Below are positions 8,435 through 17,563 of a stretch of DNA of 37,414 nt, one piece after another. The notes under the pieces are model-generated. The model searched no databases. It was not told the origin of the DNA and saw only the letters and a list, made by a program, of their open reading frames with translations. The stretch covers positions 1-37,414 of the forward strand of contig JAGAIZ010000070.1 in assembly GCA_017626325.1 (NCBI GenBank), in the 5' to 3' direction. Source of the stretch: Lachnospiraceae bacterium (lineage in GTDB: Bacteria; Bacillota; Clostridia; Lachnospirales; Lachnospiraceae). A program made the position numbers and the translations under genes. Positions within the stretch are counted from its first letter, which is position 1. Each line of letters opens with the position of its first letter.

Positions 8435-10306
8435 ATGATCAGGAAGACGGGAAGAAAAATAGCGGCAGGAATCGCGCTGTGTATGGCGTGCGTTACATTG
8501 ATTCCGGCGATGCCGCAGGGAAAAGATATGGCCTCTTGCGTATATGCCGAAGAGATCAGCGGCAATTCGGTTACATATCAGGAGCATACTTCCGACCGGA
8601 TTATCAATGACGACGACAGAGGGGATGCCGACGCGGATATGCTCTACTACATGCAGAGCCTGGAAGTGCGCTATCATCTGGATGAAAAAGTGATGGAAGG
8701 TTTACATAAGCTGTTTGACAGCGCGGTATACTACATTGCCAACACGGAGATGAGCGTGACGGATTTGTGGTCATATGTGGCGACGACGAAAGCGAATATG
8801 GAGTCTGCGGCGGTAGCCAAGGTGAGCATAACGACCAGCGAATTCCTGCAGGTAGGGGATAACTGGGAGACGCCTACGGTCAGCTATGGGCAGACGGTGT
8901 CCATCGTGCTTCCGGTGGTGAATTTCGGTACGGAAGAGTTAAACGATCTGATTATCGAGCCTGCCACGTCTACCTTGGTGACGGAATGGCCTTTCGAACC
9001 GGATATGACGAATTATCTGCAGACAGAGCCGTATATTCCCGGCAGCCAGACGAAGGACGCGGCGATGGCAAACCGCAGGGAGTTTACGTTTCAGTTTACT
9101 ACGAGAAGCGATGTGATGAGCGGTTATTATCCGCTGAAATTCAAAGTGTGGTACACCAAAGCGGGTATCCGCTGCGAGGAGCCGGCGGAGTTGACGGTCT
9201 ATGTGAAGACAGTGGGAAAACCCGGCAGCGGTATCATCGGCGGCAGCGGGCAGGAAGCCACAGGCTCCAAACCGCGTATCGTGGTGACGGGCTTCGAGAC
9301 GAACCCTGAGGATGTCTATGCGGGAGACACCTTCACGCTGACGATTCATGTGCAGAATACAGCGAAGGATACCGCGGTGACTAATGTTCTGTTCGATATG
9401 CAGGCGGCGCAGGAGGGCGAGGATAAGACCAATACTTATTCGGCATTCCTGCCTACTTCCGGAGCAAGCTCCGTCTATATGGATCGGATTTCACCGGACA
9501 CGACGGAAGATATTGAAATCGAGATGACGGCGAAAGCCGATCTGGCGCAGAAGCCTTATGTGCTGGATGTGAATATGAAGTATGATGCGGGAACCATGTT
9601 TGATCTGACGGATAAAGCCAGCGTATCCATCCCGATTCTTCAGGAGAGCCGTTTCGATACGAGTATTCCTGAGATTGCGCCTGCGGACATTACGGTTGGC
9701 TCTCAGTCTAACGTAATGATGAGCATTTATAATACGGGCAAGACTACTTTGTATAATGTACAGGTAAAATTCCATGCGGATTCTATCGAAGAAGCGTCTG
9801 CCTTCGTAGGCAATCTCCAGTCCGGCGCGACAGGTAATGTGGATACCATGCTGACAGGCGCGGCGGCGACTATGGACGACGGCACTATTATTATGGAGAT
9901 TTCCTATGAGGACGAGGGCGGTAACGTGACTACCGTGGAGAAAACCTTCACCTTATTCGTCAATGAAGAGGTCTTTGATGATTCTATGATGGACGACATG
10001 ATGGCGGATGATATGATGCCGGAGGAGGAGAGCGGCTCTAAGGGCGGTCTGATTGCCGGAATCATAGCTGTGGTCGTGGTCGCGGGAATCGCGGGGACTG
10101 TGATTTTCTTACAGATACGCAAGAAAAGAAAAGCGGCGAAGGCTTTGGCAGACGAGTTGTCCGAGCTGGAAGAGGATATTAAGGCGGAGACGGCCGCACA
10201 GGAAGAAAGCGTTGAGATGACGGATAGTGATGCACAGGAAGAAAGTGTGGAAGCGGCAAAGGATACCGCAGGACAGAGTGACGAAGAAGTGCAGGAGAAT
10301 AGATAA
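8435..10306 (+). CDS. exported CARDB/NEW3-like adaptor protein with C-terminal anchor
   Basis: The 623-residue product has a signal peptide (about 1-39, ending near VYAEE). Beta-sandwich-like segments resembling NEW3/CARDB domains (the COG1361 type) follow at roughly 138-255, 285-400 and 415-510. Then come a Met/Asp-rich strip at 511-530, one transmembrane helix at ~536-560, and an acidic Glu/Ala-rich cytoplasmic tail. GAGGGAGAAG precedes ATG 8435. Placed between a MacB-type ATPase and a MacB-type permease, it takes the genomic position of the membrane-fusion adaptor in Gram-negative MacAB. That role is inferred from position and architecture, not from sequence similarity to MacA. Confidence 0.82.
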   Translation: MIRKTGRKIAAGIALCMACVTLIPAMPQGKDMASCVYAEEISGNSVTYQEHTSDRIINDDDRGDADADMLYYMQSLEVRYHLDEKVMEGLHKLFDSAVYYIANTEMSVTDLWSYVATTKANMESAAVAKVSITTSEFLQVGDNWETPTVSYGQTVSIVLPVVNFGTEELNDLIIEPATSTLVTEWPFEPDMTNYLQTEPYIPGSQTKDAAMANRREFTFQFTTRSDVMSGYYPLKFKVWYTKAGIRCEEPAELTVYVKTVGKPGSGIIGGSGQEATGSKPRIVVTGFETNPEDVYAGDTFTLTIHVQNTAKDTAVTNVLFDMQAAQEGEDKTNTYSAFLPTSGASSVYMDRISPDTTEDIEIEMTAKADLAQKPYVLDVNMKYDAGTMFDLTDKASVSIPILQESRFDTSIPEIAPADITVGSQSNVMMSIYNTGKTTLYNVQVKFHADSIEEASAFVGNLQSGATGNVDTMLTGAAATMDDGTIIMEISYEDEGGNVTTVEKTFTLFVNEEVFDDSMMDDMMADDMMPEEESGSKGGLIAGIIAVVVVAGIAGTVIFLQIRKKRKAAKALADELSELEEDIKAETAAQEESVEMTDSDAQEESVEAAKDTAGQSDEEVQENR

Positions 10307-10371
10307 GCAGTTGACATTCTGTCTAAAAGAAAGAGCCAGGTACAATGTAAAACGAAACGAGAAGGAGCCTT

Positions 10372-11718
10372 ATGAAATTTCTCGATTTGCTGCGGATGAG
10401 CAGCGGTAATTTATGGAAAAGAAAAGTGCGTACGGTGCTGACCGTACTCGGTGTTGTCATCGGCGTGGCCTCTATTGTGGTCATGGTTTCGCTGGGACTG
10501 GGGCTGAGCCGTTCCCTGATGGCGCAGTATGAATCTTCCGGCAGTCTGACGCAGATACAAGTACAGGCGCCATGGGACAGCGGTTCGGATTCCGACAGTG
10601 AGGTCAAGCGTCTGGACGATAACCTGATTCGTGAACTGGAAAGTATGGAGCATGTAGAATCGGTCTATCCGGTACTGGAGGTGTCCGCACTCGCCAAATA
10701 CGGAAGTTATGAAGGGTATCTCCAGATACGGGGTATGCCGAAGGAAGCTTTCGCGGATATGAATATTGACGTAGGAGAGGGCAGGCTGCCCGGAGAAGAC
10801 AATGAACTGACCTTTTTCTATGGGTGTGAGGTGCTGCAGAATTTCTATAATTCCAAGGGCAGCGGCGGCAGCTATTGGGAGACCGGTATTTTACCGGACA
10901 TTGATTTGATGCGTGATCCGGTATTTATTATTTTCGATACCAGCGCCTATTACGCTTCCCAGGGGACGTCGGAGGACGGTCAGACGGTAAAGCCGCCCAA
11001 GAAATATCTGGTTCCCGCCTGCGGTGTGGAATTGTCGCCGGAAGAAGGCTGGTCCCAGTACGGCTGGTATACCTACTGTGATTTGGAGCAGTTGATGCCT
11101 CAGCTTAAGAAGATATTCAAGAATGGTGTGATTCCGGGGCAGCCTTCTACTAAGACCGGCAAACCCTACAAAGAAATTTATTACAGTGAGCTGGAAGTGA
11201 ATATTGACAACATGGATAATGTTATGGAAGTGCAGAATTATCTCAAAGATCTGGGATATAATGCCTACAGCAACGCGGAATGGATAGAATCCGACCAAAA
11301 GACCATGGGTTATATTCAGGCGGTGCTGGGCGGTATCGGCGCGGTGTCATTGCTGGTGGCGGCTATTGGCATTACCAATACGATGATGATGTCCATCTAC
11401 GAACGGACGAAAGAAATCGGCGTCATGAAGGTGTTGGGCTGTGATTTGCGCAATATCCGCAGTTTGTTTCTGCTGGAAGCCGGATTTATCGGTTTTATCG
11501 GAGGCGTCATCGGACTGATTCTAAGCTTTACCCTGTCTGCCGTTATCAATCATGTGGCGGCCAGCGCCAATGAATATATGACGGGAATTTCCTACATTCC
11601 GTTCTGGCTGGTGCTTCTGTCGCTGGTGTTTGCTGTGCTGGTGGGTATGACAGCGGGATTCTTTCCGGCAAGAAGAGCCATGCGGTTAAGTCCTCTGGCA
11701 GCGATCAGGAATGAATAG
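10372..11718 (+). CDS. MacB/FtsX-family ABC transporter permease
   Basis: The 448-residue protein has the four-helix MacB layout. One N-terminal helix (about 20-42, with the conserved RTVLTVLGVVIGVASIV) leads into a large extracytoplasmic core (~43-305). Three C-terminal helices follow (~312-340, 363-387, 405-437) containing the FtsX motifs NTMMMSIYERTKEIGVMKVLG and FPARRAMRLSPLAAIR. AAGGAG stands before ATG 10372. With the ATPase at 7636 it should form a complete mechanotransmission ABC complex that works on periplasm-side or envelope substrates rather than classical import. Substrate unknown. Confidence 0.93.
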   Translation: MKFLDLLRMSSGNLWKRKVRTVLTVLGVVIGVASIVVMVSLGLGLSRSLMAQYESSGSLTQIQVQAPWDSGSDSDSEVKRLDDNLIRELESMEHVESVYPVLEVSALAKYGSYEGYLQIRGMPKEAFADMNIDVGEGRLPGEDNELTFFYGCEVLQNFYNSKGSGGSYWETGILPDIDLMRDPVFIIFDTSAYYASQGTSEDGQTVKPPKKYLVPACGVELSPEEGWSQYGWYTYCDLEQLMPQLKKIFKNGVIPGQPSTKTGKPYKEIYYSELEVNIDNMDNVMEVQNYLKDLGYNAYSNAEWIESDQKTMGYIQAVLGGIGAVSLLVAAIGITNTMMMSIYERTKEIGVMKVLGCDLRNIRSLFLLEAGFIGFIGGVIGLILSFTLSAVINHVAASANEYMTGISYIPFWLVLLSLVFAVLVGMTAGFFPARRAMRLSPLAAIRNE

Positions 11719-11763
11719 TCCATAATTTAAATAGTAAACAGGAATTATGATGGGAGAAGGGCT

Positions 11764-13095
11764 ATGGACAGAAAATATGGCATTGACAGGAGAAAATATG
11801 CGGCGGCGTTGAGTATTCTGTGTATGGGACTGATGGCGGGCTGCAGCTCCGGGGCGGAGACGGCAGTGGATACGGAGGGGCAGTCTGCGGCCGGTGTCGG
11901 GCAGGAGAGCGCGTCAGGTGATGACACGGCAGAGAAAGCGTTCGCTGAAGGCGCATCAGAACAAGGCGGCGCGTCAGGACAGGAAGCCCGGACAGAGAAC
12001 AGCGGGACGGAAGGAAATGCAGCAGGAGAGAGCGCGTCAAAGGACAGCGCGTCGGGGAATGAGAAAGCAGGAGAAAGTGCGGCAGCAGATGCGGCTCAGG
12101 AAGAACGTAAACTGACGCAGGAAGAATTAAAGGAGTATACGGACTGGCTCAATCAGAAGGATAATTACGGCTTCCTGCTTTCAGAGTGGAGTTCGCCTTA
12201 TCAGATTAATCTGTGGGAGGTATTCTATAACGGCGCCGGCATTTCCCAGCAGGCTACAGAAGAGCAGAAGCGGTTATATTTACTGAAAACAGGGCAGGAA
12301 GAAATTTATACGGACTTCTGGGTCATTTATTATGGGAAGGTGAATGAGCTGATAGAGGAGAAGCTGGGGCTGAGTTATGATGAACTGACTTCTGAGGGCA
12401 ACTTAAGCTTCGAGGAAGCTTATCTGACAGGAGCCGACTGCTTCGCCATGGAAGTAGGGGACACTAACTATACGCAGTTTGAGGCAGTGTCCGGTACGGA
12501 GGACGCAGAGGGAATTGTTACGCTGCAGTACCGCAACGCCCATGCCGCGGGAGAAACGGTCGCCTGGGTGGAAGCGGGAGAAGTGAGGCTTAAGAAAGAA
12601 AGCCGACAGTTCGTTTGCAATCATATTACGGAAGGAATGATACTGGAGGCGGATGATATCAGCGGTGATTCATGGGTAGATTCCGAGGGGCTTGTATGTC
12701 TGATTCCCGAAGAAATCTTCGCAAATCTGAATACAGACGCGGACGCTTCTGCGGTGGAGCATTCCTATGTACTCGGAGACTGGAGTAAAATCACGAAAGA
12801 GGCGCTGCAGGGCACGTGGTATCACCATCCGTCAGACGCAGGCGACAGCACGCAGTATGATGTGATTCTGCAGTTTGACGAAGATGACGCGGTGGTCTAT
12901 TACCCGGCGGTAGATTTCTATGGCGATACCCGGTATGAGTGGGAGATCATAGACAGAAGCGGCAGAGGGTTGTGCCCGGAGCTTGCTATTTATTATGGCG
13001 GCAGAAGCGTAGGGCCGCTGGCGTGGTATATTCTTGGTATTTCGGATTCCGGGGATTACTTCTGGTGTAATGGAGAGGTGTTCTACAGACAATAA
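11764..13095 (+). CDS. lipoprotein with low-complexity linker and lipocalin-like C-terminus
   Basis: The 443-residue protein begins with a lipoprotein signal peptide whose lipobox ends LMAGC (lipidated Cys27). Residues ~28-117 are a Ser/Ala/Gly/Glu-rich linker with repeated SAS/ESA-type words, as in cell-wall-spanning spacers. The folded part starts around 118. The last ~110 residues are beta-rich, with a GTWYHH segment and many aromatic residues, reminiscent of lipocalin-like domains; this is a weak resemblance. It follows the MacB-type permease by 45 bases and is the last gene before the eno region, so it may be the surface partner of the exporter. No function can be named. Confidence 0.8.
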   Translation: MDRKYGIDRRKYAAALSILCMGLMAGCSSGAETAVDTEGQSAAGVGQESASGDDTAEKAFAEGASEQGGASGQEARTENSGTEGNAAGESASKDSASGNEKAGESAAADAAQEERKLTQEELKEYTDWLNQKDNYGFLLSEWSSPYQINLWEVFYNGAGISQQATEEQKRLYLLKTGQEEIYTDFWVIYYGKVNELIEEKLGLSYDELTSEGNLSFEEAYLTGADCFAMEVGDTNYTQFEAVSGTEDAEGIVTLQYRNAHAAGETVAWVEAGEVRLKKESRQFVCNHITEGMILEADDISGDSWVDSEGLVCLIPEEIFANLNTDADASAVEHSYVLGDWSKITKEALQGTWYHHPSDAGDSTQYDVILQFDEDDAVVYYPAVDFYGDTRYEWEIIDRSGRGLCPELAIYYGGRSVGPLAWYILGISDSGDYFWCNGEVFYRQ

Positions 13096-13140
13096 GGGGA
13101 ATGAAATATTGCCTGGCGGCGCGCTGACCGGATGACATTC

Positions 13141-13228
13141 GCGAAAGTTCCTATGAAAAACGCAGAAGAATTGCGAAAGTTCCTATGAAAAACGCAGAGA
13201 AAATGCGAAAGTTCCTATGAAAAACGCA
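13141..13228 (+). repeat. three 24-bp direct repeats at 32-bp period
   Basis: An identical 24-bp unit (starts GCGAAAGTTCC, ends AAAAACGCA) occurs at 13141-13164, 13173-13196 and 13205-13228. The units are separated by 8-bp A/G-rich spacers (GAAGAATT and GAGAAAAT). Unit ends are GCG and CGC, so each could fold weakly. The block lies in the 272-bp gap between the lipoprotein gene and eno, upstream of the eno leader hairpin. A 32-bp period is about three helical turns, which suits cooperative protein binding, but an inert expansion is equally possible. Confidence 0.9.
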
Positions 13229-13309
13229 AAAGAAATACAAAGTGAGACGATAACATACAGTGTGCCGTTGTATTTAATCTGGAAATTGAAACAATATTTA
13301 GACTAGAAG

Positions 13310-14762
<1,453 letters not shown>

Positions 14763-14848
14763 ACAGGGTAAGCGTTCGCAATAAGGATATTCTGATTAAA
14801 AAGCATGTATGGAAGATGATCGCATATCAGTTATGATGCTGTCGTTAT

Positions 14849-14915
14849 AATAAGGACAAAGTTAGGAAAACCCGGTAAACTTAATGGGTTGACGCTAATT
14901 TAGTCCTTATTTTTT
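14849..14915 (+). terminator. long intrinsic terminator after eno
   Basis: AATAAGGACAAAGTTAG (14849-14865) pairs with CTAATTTAGTCCTTATT (14895-14911) over 17 positions with one mismatch and one wobble. Inside the loop AACCC (14869-14873) can pair with GGGTT (14886-14890). The stem runs into a T stretch to 14915. It separates eno from the LytTR-type promoter that begins 15 bases later. Confidence 0.85.
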
Positions 14916-14929
14916 CCCCGTAAATGCAG

Positions 14930-14996
14930 CCAAATCCGCAAAAAATAATACCAAATCCGCAAAGAACTGAGAATCATGAAAGATAATTGATAAAAT
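14930..14996 (+). promoter_or_regulatory. LytTR-type activator site and promoter of the 13-kb operon
   Basis: Two identical copies of CCAAATCCGCA lie at 14930-14940 and 14951-14961, a 21-bp period (two helical turns). A -10-like TAAAAT follows at 14991-14996, 29 bases after the second copy, with no good -35 hexamer. Direct repeats of about 9-11 bp at 21-bp period just upstream of a -35-poor promoter are typical of LytTR response regulators such as AgrA and ComE. The same arrangement recurs at 28915-28981 beside a LytTR gene. Confidence 0.8.
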
Positions 14997-15044
14997 ACAA
15001 AGGATTATGGCGAATTGCAGCCTGAGTTAAATGGAGGAAGAATG

Positions 15045-15236
15045 ATGAACCCTTGTGACAACAACAGACCCTGCCCGTGTACATATGACTGCCCTCGTCA
15101 TGGGAAATGCTGTGCCTGCGTAGCGCACCACCGTGACCACAATGAAGGGGTTCCCGGCTGCTTCTTTTCCAAAGAAGCGGAAGCGACTTATGACAGGAGC
15201 ATTGAAAACCTGGCAAGGGATTATGGTTTACTGTGA
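15045..15236 (+). CDS. small Cys-rich protein, DUF6485-like
   Basis: This 63-residue protein has a dense Cys/His pattern (CPCTYDCPRHGKCCACVAHH, then CFF). It resembles the DUF6485 family of short clostridial proteins and suggests a metal-binding fold. GGAGG at 15033-15037 lies 7 bases before ATG 15045; ATG 15042 in the same frame is also possible. It is the first gene of the operon, only 49 bases from the LytTR-type -10 element, and it ends 35 bases before the VOC gene. No function is known to me. Confidence 0.78.
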   Translation: MNPCDNNRPCPCTYDCPRHGKCCACVAHHRDHNEGVPGCFFSKEAEATYDRSIENLARDYGLL

Positions 15237-15271
15237 CAGAAAAATATTTCAGTAAAAAGGAGAACAGGAAA

Positions 15272-15853
15272 ATGGAAAAACCAAACTTTATAGGATTATC
15301 ACATGTGTGCATTTTTGTAGATGACGTGGAATCGGCATTTGCGTATTACGAAAGAATACTGGGAGCGGTGCCCAACCAGCTTATCCCGCACTGGAAAAAC
15401 AAAGGATTTTTTGAGGCGGGAGGTTTCATCGATGAAGCGGAGGAAGGCGATGTGTCTATCGGTTTCATGGATGTGCCGGGAACAAGGCTTACATTGGAGT
15501 TAATGTGCTACCACAAACCGGAGGGGCGTAAAGAACCGGTGATCTTTGCGGCGAATGACATCAGCGGCGCAAGGCATGTGGCATTGAAGATCACAAATAT
15601 TGAAGAAGCGTTTGCCTATATCAAGTCCCAGCCGGATGTTACGCTGATCAATACGACAGACAAGTATCGTGTCTACCAGATCAGCCAGACTGCGCCCTCG
15701 GATTTTAAATTTTACGATGAGGACAAGGAAAATGACCCGGAGGCAAAACAGGCGGCAGCGGATATTCTGGGCAATACAAAATATTTCTATTTTATTGATA
15801 AGTATGGGCTGCAATGGGAGTTTGAGCAGGGACATACGGATATCGGAGACTAG
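15272..15853 (+). CDS. VOC (glyoxalase/bleomycin-resistance) superfamily protein
   Basis: The 193-residue protein has the two-module glyoxalase fold. The first begins GLSHVCIFVDDVESAFAYYERILG and the second begins near ARHVALKITNIEEAF. Candidate metal ligands are the His of GLSH, the Glu of LTLELM, the His of ARHVAL and the Glu of QWEFEQ, matching the usual H-E-H-E pattern. ATG 15272 is chosen because AAGGAGAACAGGAAA precedes it; a GTG at 15233 would overlap the previous gene. Substrate unknown: isomerase, lyase or dioxygenase are all possible. As an early operon gene it may process a substrate taken up by the transporters that follow. Confidence 0.85.
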   Translation: MEKPNFIGLSHVCIFVDDVESAFAYYERILGAVPNQLIPHWKNKGFFEAGGFIDEAEEGDVSIGFMDVPGTRLTLELMCYHKPEGRKEPVIFAANDISGARHVALKITNIEEAFAYIKSQPDVTLINTTDKYRVYQISQTAPSDFKFYDEDKENDPEAKQAAADILGNTKYFYFIDKYGLQWEFEQGHTDIGD

Positions 15854-15905
15854 AGAGTCTTGCATCGACAGCAGATAAGAAACGAAGAAGGAGCAAGATT
15901 ACATT

Positions 15906-17501
15906 ATGATAGGAAAACGCAGTGAAAAATTCAGTCTGTCGGCACAGACGATTGACCGGATATCCGCAATCTGTGTTCAGACACTTGGGGATGTGGACAC
16001 AGATAAAAAAGATATTGCGCGTATCCGCTTGTCTTTAGAGGAGATTCTCGGTATCTGGCTTAAGACCATGGAGGGCGCTTCGGTCTGCGTGGACTGCGGT
16101 CAGAAATTTGGACGGGCGTTTCTGGAAGTCAGCGTGGCGGGAGACCGCGCGGATGCATGGGACGAAGATGAGGCTTTGCTATTCAGCAACCGTCTGCTGG
16201 CACAGGCGGGATTGTCTCTTGTTTATACATATAAGAACGGGAAGAACTGCCTTTCCTGCAACCCCGTGAGGAAGTCCCATATGGGGCAGATGACACAGCT
16301 TGTGATAGCGGTTATTCTGGCTGTGGTTTTAGGTCTTGCTGCAAGATTTCTTCCGCAGGAAGGACAGTCAGCGGCGCTTGAGGTGACACAGCCTTTATTC
16401 AATATGATTCTTGGCGGACTCAGGGCGGTTTCTTCGCCGCTTGTATTTCTGGCGGTCTGCTGCGGAATTTTCAGTATCGGCGATCTGACGATGGTGGGTA
16501 AGATCGGCAAGAAGCTGATCCTGCGAATGATCGGCGAAACCTTCATTCTGAGTGTAGTCATGGCTTTTATAGGAAGTTTACTGTTTCCGGTTGTTACGGA
16601 AACAAGCAGTGAAATTTCCGGCAATTTTTCAGTAGTTTATCAGATGGTATTAGGAATCGTGCCCTCAGATATCGTGTCGCCGTTTCTGGAAGGGAACGCA
16701 TTGCAGATTGTTTTCCTGGGGGTTTGTATGGGAGCTGCCCTGCTTGTTTTGGGAGAACGGGTAGCATCCGTCCAAAATATTGCCATGCAGGCGAATGAGA
16801 TCATGCAGTTTATGATGGGCGTGATCGGGAAAATGGTTCCGCTGTTCATGTTCCTTAGTATATTTAATCTGCTGTTATCCGATGTTGACAGCGGATTTTG
16901 GAGTTTGTTGAAGGTATTCGTCATTGCGATACCCGGATGTTTCCTGTTGACATTGCTCTATATCTTTGCGGGAGCAGTCCGGTTGTCGGTCAGTCCGGTT
17001 TTGTTAATAAAGAAATTGCTGCCAACCTATCTGATTGCGCTTACAACAGCTTCTTCGGCTGCTGCGCTTACAACCAATCTTGAGACATGCGAAAAACAGC
17101 TTGGCATTCCGAAAAAGGTGTCGGATTTCGCCATTCCGTTAGGTCAGGTAATTTATAAGCCGGGTTTTATGGTTGGTTTTTTCCCGATCGTGCTTTGCAT
17201 GGCTGAGTATTACGGTGTGTCCATTACACCGCGGTTTCTGGTCATGTCGGTTTTGACGATCTGGCTTCTTGCCATGGCGACACCGCCGATTCCCGGCGGG
17301 GCGCTTTCCGTATTTACCATCCTGTTTGCACAGCTTGGCATTCCCAGCGGTGCGATCGCTCTGGCGGTTGCCGTCAATTCCATTCTGGATTTCTTTATGA
17401 CCTCGGTCGGGCTTGCCTGCCTGCAGGTGCAGGTGACGCTTGCAGCCGGAAATATGGATATGCTGGATTGGAAGAAACTCCGCCGTTCCCCCGAACTGTA
17501 G
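15906..17501 (+). CDS. DAACS-type cation symporter with N-terminal degenerate GHKL domain
   Basis: The 531-residue protein is a fusion. Residues ~1-122 are soluble and resemble a GHKL/RsbW-type domain (helix DIARIRLSLEEILGIWL; end YTYKNGKNCLSCN), but the N-box Asn is missing. Residues ~124-520 form a dicarboxylate/amino acid:cation symporter (GltP family): SSPLVFLAVCCGIFS, the serine-rich TASSAAALTTNLE (~379), FAIPLGQVIYKPG and ATPPIPGGALS. In the last helix LDFFMTSVG (Asp495, Met498) stands where GltPh-like proteins have LDRGRTMVN, so the Arg that binds the substrate side-chain carboxylate is Met. By hand alignment this predicts a non-acidic substrate or a changed coupling. AAGGAG lies ~12 bases before ATG 15906. 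Confidence 0.85.
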   Translation: MIGKRSEKFSLSAQTIDRISAICVQTLGDVDTDKKDIARIRLSLEEILGIWLKTMEGASVCVDCGQKFGRAFLEVSVAGDRADAWDEDEALLFSNRLLAQAGLSLVYTYKNGKNCLSCNPVRKSHMGQMTQLVIAVILAVVLGLAARFLPQEGQSAALEVTQPLFNMILGGLRAVSSPLVFLAVCCGIFSIGDLTMVGKIGKKLILRMIGETFILSVVMAFIGSLLFPVVTETSSEISGNFSVVYQMVLGIVPSDIVSPFLEGNALQIVFLGVCMGAALLVLGERVASVQNIAMQANEIMQFMMGVIGKMVPLFMFLSIFNLLLSDVDSGFWSLLKVFVIAIPGCFLLTLLYIFAGAVRLSVSPVLLIKKLLPTYLIALTTASSAAALTTNLETCEKQLGIPKKVSDFAIPLGQVIYKPGFMVGFFPIVLCMAEYYGVSITPRFLVMSVLTIWLLAMATPPIPGGALSVFTILFAQLGIPSGAIALAVAVNSILDFFMTSVGLACLQVQVTLAAGNMDMLDWKKLRRSPEL

Positions 17502-17563
17502 CAGTGATCCTGAACAAAGGGTGAGGATTACCGCCCGAAAACGAAAAGAGGAGGATGAAAGGA

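Noticed and set aside
7822-8565. 247-residue antisense frame opposite the MacB-type ATPase
   Set aside because: It covers the well-supported ATPase gene and has the composition of a shadow frame.
10311-10346. TTGACA and TACAAT as a promoter for the MacB-type permease
   Set aside because: The hexamers are 24 bp apart, far outside the working range, and the TTGACA lies in a short gap within a co-directional gene set.
13141-13228. Repeat block as a CRISPR array
   Set aside because: Units are 24 bp but spacers are only 8 bp and low in complexity, there are three copies only, and no cas gene is present.
13268-13297. TTGTAT and CAATAT as the eno promoter
   Set aside because: Both hexamers match the consensus poorly; I cannot place the eno promoter with any confidence.
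14763-15041. Riboswitch upstream of the DUF6485-like gene
   Set aside because: The structured part is explained by the eno terminator (14849-14915), and the rest by the direct repeats and -10; no known riboswitch core is seen.
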